Below are positions 24,732 to 34,287 of a stretch of 64,000 nucleotides of DNA, piece by piece; within the stretch, counting starts at the first letter, position 1, and every line of letters starts with the position of its first letter. The translations under genes were made by a program, and so were the position numbers. The notes below the pieces were generated by a model. It searched no databases. It had not been told where the DNA came from and saw only the letters and a list, made by a program, of their open reading frames with translations. The stretch is from Pseudophaeobacter flagellatus (GTDB lineage: Bacteria; Pseudomonadota; Alphaproteobacteria; Rhodobacterales; Rhodobacteraceae): NCBI RefSeq assembly GCF_021228235.1, contig NZ_JAJQRG010000001.1, positions 620,001 to 684,000 of the forward strand, written 5' to 3'.

Positions 24732-26354
24732 CTAGTCGGTGCTGCGCAGCGGGCTGATTTGCACCAGCACAACGGCGCATAGCGGGATCAGCAGCTTCAG
24801 CAGGGCAACCGTGATTAGCAAAAGGCCAAGCTGGCTGTAATCTTCCGGGGTTGAAACCTGACCACTGGCATTGCTGAGCTCGCGGGTGACGACAAAGAAT
24901 TCGTTCAGGTATTTTGTCCCCAGGCTAGAGGCCGAAAGCGCCAGATTGGTAAAGGCGGCCATCACCGCAAAAAAGGTTGCCTTCAGGTTGCTGGGCGCGT
25001 TGCGGGCGATCCAGGCGAGCATCGGGATCATGGCGACCTGTCCCAGGGGGGATTCAACCGCCGTATCGACCAGCGCAATGAAGCGGGCATCCACCACACC
25101 TCCGGTCAGCGGGGCGGTCCAGTCCTGTAGGCCGTAGTACAGGCTAATATTGGGCAGGCTCAGCATGGCCTCGCTCAGGGCTAGAAATATGATGATCCAG
25201 GCAATGGTGTTATTTGCGATCAGCGGCCGCAGCACCACCATGCCAAAGAGCGTCAGCAGCGAAGAAATCAGCGACAGCACTGACAGAAACTGCTGATCAA
25301 AGCTCAGCACGTCGATTTCAAACCAGGTGGCAGCGGCCCCGGTCTGGGGCGTGGCGCGATAGGCAAAGATGATAATCGCGGTGCCGATCAGGGCGCGGGC
25401 CTGAGCTGGCGTCAGAACCTTGATCAACTGACGCATCAGCAACAGCACAATCAGCATAGACCCCGCAAAGACCAACTCTTGCCCCTGTGCGATATCATTC
25501 AGGCCAATGCCAAGGGTCAGGGCCACAAAGGCTCCGCCGCCGATGAAATACCACCAGTTCACCGAGACGGGATCGCGGGGCAGGGTCAGGCGGGCTTTTA
25601 TGTCAGCAGCAGATAGCCCCATCCGGCGTAGCCTGACATCAAGCTGCAGGCGCTGAAACAGCGCCACGGCGATCCCCGTCAGCGACAGCAGTGGTACCAG
25701 CTGTGCCAAGAGAAAGACCTGCGCGTAAAGTGCGCCCTTGTCCGCCTGCACCAGGGCGTTGGCGCCATCAAACAGCCAGACATTCAGCGCCGCCGCAGCG
25801 CTGAAACCACCGATCAGGGCAATCCGGCCCAGGGTCTGCATCGTCGTGTGAAGGACGCGGGTTTCTGCCGTGGTCAACTCGGTTCCCTCTGCATCATAGC
25901 GGGGAACGGCTTCGACAGACATGGCATCCGCCACGATATCTTGCAGCACAAACCCGCAGGGCGCGAGCAGGGCCGAGGTCACATACCAGGCATTGGGGGA
26001 TATCACCGCAGCCATCACATCAGGAATGAGAAGCAGGCTGGCAAGAATGCCATAGCTTGTCGCCATCAGCGCAGCCCCCAGCACGATCAGCAGATATTTC
26101 CAACGCCACATTAGATCGACCAAATGGCCCAGCGGCATCTTCAGGGCCCAGGGCAGCCCCACCCAGAACCCCAAACCAGCAAGAAATGCGGCGTCAAAAT
26201 CCAGGTATTCCTTTACAAAAAAAGTCCCCGCCACAGAGGTGACGCCCTGTACTCCATAGGCAAAATAGATCAACAGCGGCGGCAGGAAGCTCCATCTCAA
26301 TTGCCGCAGCAGGTCCAGTAAGACCTGGTCGAACCATATATAGGCCCGGTTCAT
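24732..26354 (-). CDS. Polytopic transporter, BT1/folate-biopterin-like MFS protein
   Basis: A 540-residue membrane protein with about 12-14 hydrophobic segments. The first half has the MFS-like loop GLPWALKMPLGHLVDLMWRWK and the conserved-looking LLAPCGFVLQDIVADAMSVEAVPR, which resembles the BT1/FBT transporter family where DxxADxxxVE is typical. Substrate unknown. Its start overlaps the stop of the CorC/CNNM gene by four bases (ATGA), so the two are translationally coupled. Family assignment is by motif; another MFS branch is possible. Confidence 0.6.
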   Translation of the reverse strand: MNRAYIWFDQVLLDLLRQLRWSFLPPLLIYFAYGVQGVTSVAGTFFVKEYLDFDAAFLAGLGFWVGLPWALKMPLGHLVDLMWRWKYLLIVLGAALMATSYGILASLLLIPDVMAAVISPNAWYVTSALLAPCGFVLQDIVADAMSVEAVPRYDAEGTELTTAETRVLHTTMQTLGRIALIGGFSAAAALNVWLFDGANALVQADKGALYAQVFLLAQLVPLLSLTGIAVALFQRLQLDVRLRRMGLSAADIKARLTLPRDPVSVNWWYFIGGGAFVALTLGIGLNDIAQGQELVFAGSMLIVLLLMRQLIKVLTPAQARALIGTAIIIFAYRATPQTGAAATWFEIDVLSFDQQFLSVLSLISSLLTLFGMVVLRPLIANNTIAWIIIFLALSEAMLSLPNISLYYGLQDWTAPLTGGVVDARFIALVDTAVESPLGQVAMIPMLAWIARNAPSNLKATFFAVMAAFTNLALSASSLGTKYLNEFFVVTRELSNASGQVSTPEDYSQLGLLLITVALLKLLIPLCAVVLVQISPLRSTD

Positions 26355-27661
26355 GTAAGCGGGCGCACCTTGAAGGCGGTGATCCGGTTGCCCTCTCGGC
26401 CCGTGACCTCAAATCGGAAGCCGTGGAAGGAAAATACCTGCCCCTTTGTGGGGATCATCTGGGCCTCGTGGATGACCAGGCCGGCAATGGTATTGGCCTC
26501 TTCATCCGGCAGGTTCCAATCGGTGGCCCGGTTCAGATCGCGGATGGTGGTGGCACCCTCGACGATAAAATTTCCATCGGATTCTTTGCGCACCAGTGAC
26601 TCTTCGGCTGGGTCAAATTCATCGGTGATCTCGCCGACGATCTCTTCCAGAATATCTTCGAGTGTGATCAGCCCCTGCAGGGCACCATATTCATCCACCA
26701 CCAGGGCAAAATGGCTGCGCATGCGTAGGAACTGCCGCATCTGATCGTCCAGCGTGGTTGTTTCAGGGACAAAATAGGGCGGTTTTGCTACCGTGGTGAT
26801 TTCAAAATCCCGCAACGCGCTGGCATCGCCTTCGGGGCCACCGATCTGGGCATACATTTCACGCAGCAGATCCTTGGCGTGGACAATGCCGATGATGTTT
26901 TCCTGTTCGCGCTGGAAGACGGGCAGGCGGGTATGCGGCGAGGTCAGGCATTGTTCCAGAATATCTGCAGGCTTTGCCTCGGCATCAATCATTTCGATAT
27001 GAGAGCGGTGCAGCATGACCTCTTCGACAAAGCGATCCGACAGATCCAGCGCGCCCAGAATACGGTCGCGATCTTCTTTTTCGACCACGCCTTCGGAATG
27101 GCCAATCTGCAGCGCACCGGCGATTTCTTCCCGCACTGCCATGATATGGCTGTCGGGGTCGATCTGGACGCCAAAAAGGCGCAGAATGCCCCGCACCAGA
27201 AAGCGCACAGCCGCCACGATAGGAGCAAGAATGGTCACCAATGCGCCAATGATCGGGGCCACCGCCGAGGCGGCCTTCTCTGCGTTGGAAATGGCATAGG
27301 TTTTTGGCAGAACCTCGGCAAAAATCAGCACCAGCAGGGTCATCACCAGGGTGGCAAAGGCCACACCGCTTTCGCCAAAGGCACGGGTCAACAGGGCCGT
27401 CGCCAGGGATGTCGCTAGGATATTTACCAGGTTGTTGCCCAGCAGAACCGACCCGATCAGCCGCTCGCTGTCTTCGGTCACTTTCAGGGCGCGCTCTGCG
27501 CCATGCGACCCCTTGTCGGCCTGGCTCCGTAATTTCCCCCGCGAGGCGGCTGTCAGGGCAGTTTCCGAGCCAGAGAAAAATGCCGAGAGAACCAAGAGCA
27601 GCAGGATGGCCCCGGCTGAGATCCAGAATGCGCTGTCCAAAACGGTTTGGGCGGTGTCCAT
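26351..27661 (-). CDS. CorC/HlyC (CNNM) family membrane protein with CBS domains
   Basis: A 436-residue protein with three domains. Residues 10-190 form a DUF21/CNNM membrane domain (LSAFFSGSETALTAASR, then FAEVLPKTYAIS). Residues 215-335 hold a CBS pair (HIEMIDAEAKPADI through FALVVDEYGALQGLITLEDILEEIVGEI). The last 80 residues form a CorC_HlyC domain (FIVEGATTIRDLNRATDWNLPDEEANTIAGLVI). Members are proposed Mg2+/Co2+ transporters or their regulators. It overlaps the downstream BT1-like gene by four bases. Confidence 0.88.
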   Translation of the reverse strand: MDTAQTVLDSAFWISAGAILLLLVLSAFFSGSETALTAASRGKLRSQADKGSHGAERALKVTEDSERLIGSVLLGNNLVNILATSLATALLTRAFGESGVAFATLVMTLLVLIFAEVLPKTYAISNAEKAASAVAPIIGALVTILAPIVAAVRFLVRGILRLFGVQIDPDSHIMAVREEIAGALQIGHSEGVVEKEDRDRILGALDLSDRFVEEVMLHRSHIEMIDAEAKPADILEQCLTSPHTRLPVFQREQENIIGIVHAKDLLREMYAQIGGPEGDASALRDFEITTVAKPPYFVPETTTLDDQMRQFLRMRSHFALVVDEYGALQGLITLEDILEEIVGEITDEFDPAEESLVRKESDGNFIVEGATTIRDLNRATDWNLPDEEANTIAGLVIHEAQMIPTKGQVFSFHGFRFEVTGREGNRITAFKVRPLT

Positions 27662-27797
27662 GGTGGGTCCAAATTCTGTTTGTGTCGTTCGATGTTATGG
27701 GCCGTAGCGGTCTTTCAGACAAGTCCCGTTCAGGGCGTCCAGGCGGGCGCAAAGGCAAGAGATACAGGTAATAAGACAGGGCGGCGGGTAGGCTTTG

Positions 27798-28829
27798 TCA
27801 GTGCGCCGCGTCCTGGCTGTCGTTCGGCGCTGCCTCACCTTCGCCTGATTGCGTGCCGTCGGTTTCTGTTTCTGTCGCGCGCGATAGGGGGTGGTGTTGC
27901 AGCACCAGTTCGCTTAGCCGCGCATCCAGCACATGGGTATAGATCTCGGTGGTTGCAATATCGGCGTGGCCCAGCAGCGCCTGAATGGCCCGTAGATCGG
28001 CGCCATTAGCCAAAAGATGGGTGGCAAAGGCGTGGCGCAGGGTATGAGGCGTGACCTTTTGCGGATCTACCCCGCCGCTTACCGCCAGGTCTTTGATCAG
28101 CAGGTAAAACCAGTGGCGCGTCAGGTGCCCGGACTTGCCGCGCGACGGAAACAGGAACTTTGACCCCATGTGATTTGACCCCGCGTGATTGGGGCGGGTC
28201 TGTTTCTCGGCCTGTTCGCTGTCGCGATGTTTCAGCCAGGCCCGCAGGGCAGCACGTGCCGGGGGCGATAGCGGCACCAGGCGTTCTTTATTGCCCTTGC
28301 CCATGACCAGCAGCATATTGGGATCCCCACGCGCCGCCGCCAGCGGCAGCGAGACCAGTTCGCTCACCCGCATGCCGGTGGCATAGAGCAGCTCCATCAG
28401 GCAGGTGTTGCGCAGGCGATCCGCAGGGCTGCGCCCGGTCTGGCGGGCGGCGTCAAGCAGTCGGTCGACCTCGATCACCTCCAGCGTCTTGGGTAGCGAT
28501 TTGGTCCGTCCCGGTCCTTTGATCTGGATTGCCGGATTGTCGGCGCGCCAGCCTTCTTCAAAGGCAAAGTGATAGAGCTGACGAATGGCAGAAAGCCGTC
28601 GGGCCCGGGTGGCCCGGGACAGCCCTTCGGCATCGCAGCTGATCAGATAGGCCTCAATATCGTCTCGGCTGGCGGCACCAAAGGCCTGGTTGCGATGTTG
28701 CAGCCAGGCGGCGGCATCTTTCAGATCGCGCCCATAGGCCAGCAGAGTATTGCGCGCCGCGCCCGCCTCGGCGGCCTGGGCCTCCAGGAAGGTAGAGATC
28801 CACTGCAGGTCATCGTGCGGCGCGGCCAT
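27798..28829 (-). CDS. xerD: Tyrosine recombinase XerD
   Basis: It resolves chromosome dimers at dif together with XerC. The N-terminal core-binding domain (WISTFLEAQAAEAGAARNTLLAYGRDL) is followed by the catalytic domain with Arg in LLYATGMRVSELVSL, Lys in GKGNKERLVPL, HTLRH, and LGHADIATTEIYTHV with the nucleophilic Tyr. An insertion of about 25 residues (EKQTRPNHAGSNHMGS) lies between the Lys and HxxR motifs, and the C-terminus has an extra polar tail. The upstream hypothetical gene ends at 28830, so the stop and start abut. Confidence 0.9.
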   Translation of the reverse strand: MAAPHDDLQWISTFLEAQAAEAGAARNTLLAYGRDLKDAAAWLQHRNQAFGAASRDDIEAYLISCDAEGLSRATRARRLSAIRQLYHFAFEEGWRADNPAIQIKGPGRTKSLPKTLEVIEVDRLLDAARQTGRSPADRLRNTCLMELLYATGMRVSELVSLPLAAARGDPNMLLVMGKGNKERLVPLSPPARAALRAWLKHRDSEQAEKQTRPNHAGSNHMGSKFLFPSRGKSGHLTRHWFYLLIKDLAVSGGVDPQKVTPHTLRHAFATHLLANGADLRAIQALLGHADIATTEIYTHVLDARLSELVLQHHPLSRATETETDGTQSGEGEAAPNDSQDAAH

Positions 28830-30518
28830 TCAACCGCGCTCCAGTAGCATCAATTGCAGGGTGGCGCGCCGCGCGGTGTCTTCCAATCCTACCGCCCGCA
28901 GGGCGGCCAGCGCCTTGCTCAGGGCCCCCAGGTTGCCCTGCGCCCCGCGCGCAAAGAGATCCATGGTCCGCAGGATCGCTTCGCCCAATTGCCCGTTGTC
29001 CAGCAGGGTTCGGATTTCTGTCGGCACCTCGGCGTCTTCGTCAAACCCCTGAATGATGGATTGCATCAGGGGGGAGCTGTGGCGCAGGGATGATCCCTGC
29101 CGCGGCGCCGTGGCTCCGTCGTCGGGCATTTCCTCTGTGGTTTCTGCTGTATTCTGTGCCTCGGGGCTGGGGCGCAGCGCGATATTGCTGCCGGGATTGC
29201 CGGGGGTTCCCTGCGCCAGCGCGGCCAGAAATTTGTTTTTGTCGCTGTCCTTTGGCGGACTATGAGAGGCGATTTCATAGGTGGGGGCCAGCAGGCGGAT
29301 CCGCCAGGCCAGTTCTGCTGCCGGGCCACTCAGCTTGAAACGCGCCAGCTGGGTCGAAAACAGATCAGCAAAGCCCACCTCCAATCCGGCCTGTTGCATC
29401 GCCTTCCAGACGGCGGGCAGGGCATTGCCCACCTCGGCGCTGCTGCCACTGTTCAGGGCTGCCTCGAAATGCTGCAGAGCGGCGACCCGGTCCCAGATCC
29501 CGCCGGAGGCGGCAGGGCTGCGATCCGTATAAAGCCCCAAGAGCTGATTTGGGTTCAGCGCCCCGGCGCGGGTCAGACGCTCGGCCGCCTCCAGCTGGGC
29601 CTTCCAGCCGGCCAGATCGCGCAGATCTGCCGCCGCAAAGGCTCGTGGCAGCGGCGCTGTGGGCAGCGGCTCGCCAATGGCTTCGAACAATCGAAAGGTC
29701 AGCGGGTCGGGATTGCTAGGTCGGGACAGCGGTGGTGCCAGCTCAAATATATCGGGGTTGAGAAACCGGTCGAGCAGGTCAAGCTGCGCCTTTGGTAACA
29801 GATCAAGTGCATGGGCCGATTCCAGCATCAGCGCCGCAGTGGGCCAATCGCCACGCCGCGCAGCGCAGAAAATGCGCGCCCGGTAGTCAGGGGCAAGATA
29901 TGGTTCCGCAATCAGGGCGGTGCAACTTCGGTCTTCACCACCGCTCAGCAGGGCGGTAAAGAACCAGCGCCGAAACCGCGCCGGGCTGGCTGTCGGACCG
30001 GCTTGCTCTACCAGCGCCTGCGCCGGATCCGACGCCCCAAGGCTAATCAATCGATCCAGCCGCGCCAGCAAAACGACATCGCCCTCGGCGCGCAGCGGCC
30101 GACTTTCCGACAGCAGCAGGGTAAACAGCAGCGATTGCATCGCCGGATTCCCCCGCACCGAAACCGATCGGATCAGTCGGGAAATGACCTCGGGATCGCT
30201 GCCGCGCCACAGATCCACCGGCAACCCGGTTGCCGAGGGCGCGACCAGCCCGGTCGGGGGCAGCAGCGCCTGCAGGGGCGTTACGGTGATATGCGGATGA
30301 CTTGCGCTGCCGGTCACCGGTGGCTCTAGCAGGACGGTGCTGGGCAGCGGTCCGGTGCTGCTGGGTTGCCCCAGCCAGTCAATAACGGTGAGCGGCGCCT
30401 GACTGTGCCCCTGGGCCTCTAGCGTACCAAAGGGCAGAGAGACCGCCAGGACAACGCAGGCAAGAGCGGCAAAAGAGCGATTCTTTTGCCGCTGTTTTCT
30501 GCGCCGGTCAGTTTGCAT
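28830..30518 (-). CDS. Hypothetical exported protein, 562 residues
   Basis: Not recognised. After a basic N-terminus (DRRRKQRQKNRS) a hydrophobic segment ALACVVLAVSLPFGTLEAQ forms a signal peptide or anchor. The remainder is rich in Ala/Leu helices and looks like a long alpha-solenoid (for example FAAADLRDLAGWKAQLEAAE), with a disordered Pro/Glu/Thr-rich stretch near residues 440-490. It sits directly upstream of xerD, ends at its start, and overlaps the preceding 49-codon gene by 11 bases, so the three form one transcription unit. A periplasmic repeat-type scaffold is a guess from composition only. Confidence 0.7.
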   Translation of the reverse strand: MQTDRRRKQRQKNRSFAALACVVLAVSLPFGTLEAQGHSQAPLTVIDWLGQPSSTGPLPSTVLLEPPVTGSASHPHITVTPLQALLPPTGLVAPSATGLPVDLWRGSDPEVISRLIRSVSVRGNPAMQSLLFTLLLSESRPLRAEGDVVLLARLDRLISLGASDPAQALVEQAGPTASPARFRRWFFTALLSGGEDRSCTALIAEPYLAPDYRARIFCAARRGDWPTAALMLESAHALDLLPKAQLDLLDRFLNPDIFELAPPLSRPSNPDPLTFRLFEAIGEPLPTAPLPRAFAAADLRDLAGWKAQLEAAERLTRAGALNPNQLLGLYTDRSPAASGGIWDRVAALQHFEAALNSGSSAEVGNALPAVWKAMQQAGLEVGFADLFSTQLARFKLSGPAAELAWRIRLLAPTYEIASHSPPKDSDKNKFLAALAQGTPGNPGSNIALRPSPEAQNTAETTEEMPDDGATAPRQGSSLRHSSPLMQSIIQGFDEDAEVPTEIRTLLDNGQLGEAILRTMDLFARGAQGNLGALSKALAALRAVGLEDTARRATLQLMLLERG

Positions 30519-30657
30519 CTAGGACGACCGGTTTTCGGACTTCTTCGATGGGTACACTGAAATCAGCCCCGAACCAGGGGCCGATATAGGCATAGGCTAT
30601 CAAAGCCAGTGCCGCCAGAACCCCAAAAATGACAAGATATTTGATCAATCGCACCAT
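30508..30657 (-). CDS. Hypothetical 49-residue single-span membrane protein
   Basis: ATG 30657 has AGGTG six bases upstream. After MVRLIKY comes one hydrophobic helix (LVIFGVLAALALIAYAYIGPW) and then a short polar tail (SVPIEEVRKPVVLDAN). No family known to me. Its 3' end overlaps the start of the 562-residue protein gene by 11 bases, suggesting coupling. It is divergent from aroK with about 80 bases between them, a shared promoter region. Confidence 0.6.
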   Translation of the reverse strand: MVRLIKYLVIFGVLAALALIAYAYIGPWFGADFSVPIEEVRKPVVLDAN

Positions 30658-30738
30658 TGCACACCTGCTGCCTGCTTCTTTGTATTTTGACCAAGTTATA
30701 TATGGCCTTTTTTGCAATATCACGTCATTCACTGAAGA

Positions 30739-31326
30739 ATGAGCGAAAAAGAGCAAATGACCGAGGCAGATGCCTCAAAACCCGATCCCGGACGCCTGAA
30801 AAAGACTGTTGTCATGGTTGGCATGATGGGCGCGGGCAAAACTGCGGTTGGCCGCGCCCTGGCCGCGCGGCTGGGGGTGCCCTTTCTGGATAGCGATCAC
30901 GAAATCGAAGCCGCCGCCAATATGACCATCCCCGAGATTTTTGCCCGCGATGGCGAGGCCTTCTTTCGCCTGAAAGAACGCCAGGTCATCGCCCGGCTGT
31001 TGACCGAGGAATGTGGTGTGCTGTCCACCGGGGGCGGCGCCTTTCTGGCGGCGGAAAACCGTGAAACCATCACCCGAAATGGTGCCTCGATCTGGCTGCA
31101 GGCCGATCTGGAGGTGCTGTGGAATCGGGTCCGCCACCGTGATACGCGGCCTCTGTTGCAGACTGCTGATCCCCGCGCCACCCTGGCAGAGCTCTATCAG
31201 CAGCGGGTGCCATATTATGCCAAGGCAGATATTGCGGTGGTGTCGGATGGGCGGGCCTCGATTGAACAAATGGTAGACCGGGTGCTGCTGGCCCTACAGG
31301 CGCGGCCTGACGTATTGGAGTGCTGA
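30739..31326 (+). CDS. aroK: Shikimate kinase
   Basis: It phosphorylates shikimate in the aromatic amino acid pathway. Walker A is GMMGAGKTAVG near residue 35; DSDHEIE holds the Mg2+/shikimate Asp; GGGAFL is the substrate loop; and the lid Arg occurs in RHRDTRPLL. The 195 residues include about 25 extra N-terminal residues before KKTVVMVG. An internal ATG at 30757 is a possible alternative start. aroB follows two bases after its stop. Confidence 0.93.
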   Translation: MSEKEQMTEADASKPDPGRLKKTVVMVGMMGAGKTAVGRALAARLGVPFLDSDHEIEAAANMTIPEIFARDGEAFFRLKERQVIARLLTEECGVLSTGGGAFLAAENRETITRNGASIWLQADLEVLWNRVRHRDTRPLLQTADPRATLAELYQQRVPYYAKADIAVVSDGRASIEQMVDRVLLALQARPDVLEC

Positions 31327-31328
31327 AT

Positions 31329-32450
31329 ATGGAACGGATTGTGCATGTTCCCCTAGAGGGGCGCACCTATGATGTGGTGATCGGACCAGGGTTGTTGCAG
31401 CAGGCGGGGCAGCGAATTCTTCCCTTTCTGACGCGTCCGCGTGTGGCAGTAATCACGGATGAAACGGTTGCGGGCCTGCATCTGGATGCCCTGCGCGCCG
31501 GACTGGCCAGCGCCGGGATTGAGATGGTCTCTCTGGCCTTGCCAGCCGGTGAATCAACAAAGAGCTGGCCGCAGTTTTCACGCGCGGTGGAATGGCTGCT
31601 AGAGCAAAAGGTAGAGCGCAACGACGTGGTTATCGCGCTTGGCGGCGGGGTGATTGGTGATCTGGTCGGATTTGCCGCCTCTGTGCTGCGCCGTGGCGTG
31701 AGGTTTGTGCAGATCCCGACCTCGCTGTTGGCGCAGGTCGACAGCTCTGTCGGTGGCAAGACAGGCATCAACGCACCCCAGGGCAAGAACCTGATCGGCG
31801 CCTTTCATCAGCCCACATTGGTGCTGGCGGATACGGCAGTGCTGGGCACGCTTACCGCGCGCGATTTCCTTGCCGGCTATGGCGAGGTGGTCAAATACGG
31901 CATGCTGGGCGATGCGGATTTCTTTGCCTGGCTAGAGGAAAAGGGGCCAGATCTGGCCTCGGGCGATATGCAGGCGCGGGTCGAGGCAGTGGCCCGTTCG
32001 GTGCAGATGAAGGCCGATATCGTGGTCGAGGATGAAACCGAACTGGGCAATCGCGCGCTTTTGAATCTGGGCCATACCTTTTGCCACGCGCTAGAGGCCG
32101 CAACCGGCTATTCCAATCGGCTGATGCATGGCGAAGGCGTGGCCATTGGCTGCGCGCTGGCCTTTGAACTGTCGTCGCGTTTGGGCCTGTGCAGCCAGGA
32201 AGATCCCAGCCGGGTACGCGCCCATTTGAAAGCCATGGGGATGAAAACTGATCTGTCGGATATCGACGGCCCCTTACCCGATGCCGAGACCTTGCTGGAA
32301 CTGATGAGCCAGGACAAGAAGGTGGTGGATGGCCAGTTACGCTTTATCCTGGCCCGCAGCATTGGCGAGGCCTTTGTCACTGCTGATGTGCCCAAAGAGA
32401 CGGTCTTGTCTGTCTTGCAGGATGCCTTGTCGGATCGCCCACAGGCTTAG
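31329..32450 (+). CDS. aroB: 3-dehydroquinate synthase
   Basis: The second step of the shikimate pathway, converting DAHP to 3-dehydroquinate with NAD+ and a metal ion. Motifs are ALGGGVIGDLVGFAASVLRRGV, QIPTSLLAQVDSSVGGKTGIN, and the metal-binding E and H residues in AGYGEVVKYG, NLGHTFCHALE and MHGEGVAIG. Length 373 is normal. The ATG at 31329 has GGAG ten bases upstream inside the end of aroK; the pair is an operon, closed by a strong terminator. Confidence 0.95.
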   Translation: MERIVHVPLEGRTYDVVIGPGLLQQAGQRILPFLTRPRVAVITDETVAGLHLDALRAGLASAGIEMVSLALPAGESTKSWPQFSRAVEWLLEQKVERNDVVIALGGGVIGDLVGFAASVLRRGVRFVQIPTSLLAQVDSSVGGKTGINAPQGKNLIGAFHQPTLVLADTAVLGTLTARDFLAGYGEVVKYGMLGDADFFAWLEEKGPDLASGDMQARVEAVARSVQMKADIVVEDETELGNRALLNLGHTFCHALEAATGYSNRLMHGEGVAIGCALAFELSSRLGLCSQEDPSRVRAHLKAMGMKTDLSDIDGPLPDAETLLELMSQDKKVVDGQLRFILARSIGEAFVTADVPKETVLSVLQDALSDRPQA

Positions 32451-32517
32451 GTCCCGCTGGACTGGGCCGGTCGGGTTGGGCCAGTTGGCGCGCCAAGAGG
32501 AATAGTAGAAACCTAAG

Positions 32518-32547
32518 AAAAAGGGCCAGCGGATGCTGGCCCTTTTT
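32518..32547. terminator. Bidirectional terminator between aroB and ssb
   Basis: AAAAAGGGCCAGC and GCTGGCCCTTTTT form a perfect 13-bp stem with a 4-base GGAT loop. A on one flank and T on the other serve both convergent genes. Confidence 0.9.
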
Positions 32548-32643
32548 CTGATTGCCTTGACGGATGAGTGTCTCGCCAATTTCACGCGTATTTGTCCGGC
32601 CTGGCTCTTTGCCATTGCAGCCGGACATGCGCGATTGGTTGGT

Positions 32644-33174
32644 TTAAAATGGGATCTCGTCGTCGTCGATGTTGTGCGACGGGCCGCTGCTGCTGCCGCC
32701 ACCATAGCCACCACCCTGCTGGCTGCCGCTGTCGTAGCCACCGCCACTGCCGCCACCATAGTCGCCACCCTGTCCGCTGTCTTGGCTACCACCAAAACCA
32801 CCGCCGCCACCGCCGCCTTCGCTACGACCGTCCAGCATGGTCAGCGTGGCACCAAAGCCCTGCAGCACAACTTCGGTTGAATAGCGGTCATTTCCGCTTT
32901 GGTCCTGCCATTTTCGGGTCTGCAACTGGCCTTCGATATAGACCTTGGAGCCTTTGCGCAGATATTGCTCCGCGACCCGGACCAGACCTTCGCTGAAGAT
33001 TGCAACCGAATGCCATTCGGTGCGTTCACGGCGTTCTCCGGTATTGCGGTCTTTCCAGTTTTCGGAAGTGGCAATGCGCAGATTGCACACCTTTCCACCG
33101 TTCTGAAACGACCGCACTTCTGGGTCGCGGCCCAGGTTGCCGATGAGGATGACTTTGTTGACTGAGCCGGCCAT
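32644..33174 (-). CDS. ssb: Single-stranded DNA-binding protein
   Basis: Residues 1-110 form the OB fold ([23 protein letters not shown], then [32 protein letters not shown]). A Gly/Ser/Gln-rich disordered linker follows, and the chain ends in the acidic tip DDDEIPF that recruits repair and replication partners. Length 176 is typical. It is monocistronic, divergent from the transglycosylase gene and convergent with aroB. Confidence 0.96.
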   Translation of the reverse strand: MAGSVNKVILIGNLGRDPEVRSFQNGGKVCNLRIATSENWKDRNTGERRERTEWHSVAIFSEGLVRVAEQYLRKGSKVYIEGQLQTRKWQDQSGNDRYSTEVVLQGFGATLTMLDGRSEGGGGGGGFGGSQDSGQGGDYGGGSGGGYDSGSQQGGGYGGGSSSGPSHNIDDDEIPF

Positions 33175-33434
33175 TGGGGTCCGTCCTTATTTCTATCTTA
33201 TGTTGTAACGCGTGCGGGACTACTGGCGAATCTCGTCCGCGAAGTTGGGGGGAGACTATAGACCTGGGCGCGGGGTGAAAAGCGCTGCTCTGATCCTGAC
33301 GGGATTTCTGTGCCCCAACACCTTGGAGCAATGGCGGTAAACCGCAGAGGCCAGTCGGCAGGATCGCTTTCATTTGGTAAACGTTTCGTTATAGTATGGC
33401 AAAATATTTGCAGGGTTAAGGGTGAGGGGCAGAA

Positions 33435-34028
33435 ATGCGGCCACAGAGATTTGGGATGTCATGTGCCTGTCTTGCAGCCGGGCTTGTGCTGGCAACCAGC
33501 GCATCTGCGGATATGTTCAGTACCAAGAGCCGACGCGACTTATTTGCTTCGCACACCCGGATTCTGGATACCCGTGCTGCGGAACAATATGAAAATTCTG
33601 TCCGTTTGCAGCCAAAGCCCATTCCCGGCCTGACCTCAGCCAGCCCGCGCTACAGCGGCAAGTATCGCGGTGAATACCTAGCGATGGCGCGTCGGGCTGC
33701 ACGTAAACACGGGGTGCCGGAAGAGTTGTTCCTGCGGCTGGTACAGCAGGAAAGCAATTGGAACCCAAATGCAAAATCCCACAAAGGGGCCCTGGGGCTG
33801 GCGCAGTTGATGCCGGCCACGGCGCGCAGGCTGGGGGTGGATCCGGCTGTTCCGAAACAAAATCTCGAGGGTGGCGCGCGCTATCTGGCCAAACAGTTCC
33901 GCAACTTTGGCTCCTGGCGTCTGGCCCTTGCCGCCTATAATGCCGGGCCGCAAGCGGTGCGCAAATATGGCGGAGTGCCGCCCTACAAAGAAACCCAAAA
34001 CTACGTGGCCGTCATCTGGGGCAGCTGA
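33435..34028 (+). CDS. Lytic transglycosylase (SLT domain)
   Basis: It cleaves peptidoglycan glycan strands. A signal peptide ([17 protein letters not shown]) is followed by a short linker and the SLT lysozyme-like domain from about residue 90: [43 protein letters not shown] carries the catalytic Glu and the GLxQ motif, and [13 protein letters not shown] and YVAVIW complete it. Length 197 is small for the family, essentially one domain. Confidence 0.88.
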   Translation: MRPQRFGMSCACLAAGLVLATSASADMFSTKSRRDLFASHTRILDTRAAEQYENSVRLQPKPIPGLTSASPRYSGKYRGEYLAMARRAARKHGVPEELFLRLVQQESNWNPNAKSHKGALGLAQLMPATARRLGVDPAVPKQNLEGGARYLAKQFRNFGSWRLALAAYNAGPQAVRKYGGVPPYKETQNYVAVIWGS

Positions 34029-34203
34029 CGCCTGCGCAGGCTAGGGGCCAGTGCGTAGCGACCAGTGCGGTACCAGGATGCAGACCGGCCAGCTAATGCA
34101 GTTTGGCCAGATTGTGTAGACCGGGCTGACACGCTTTCTGCACAGACAATGCAGCCATGCCTTTGCACCTGAACCGATCGCGTTAACGAGATCGTAATCT
34201 TGC

Positions 34204-34218
34204 TTAACGCCCTGTTAA
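34204..34218. promoter_or_regulatory. CtrA box (TTAA-N7-TTAA)
   Basis: TTAA at 34204-34207 and 34215-34218 are separated by exactly seven bases, the full CtrA consensus. Another GTTAAC lies about 20 bases upstream. The site is 70 bases before the GTG start of the next gene, a position suited to regulating its promoter. Confidence 0.6.
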
Positions 34219-34287
34219 CTCCGCTTCGTTGCCACCAATCGGCCTTAATTTTTTATGATCTTGCCTGCGATTTCAGGAGGAATTGAC

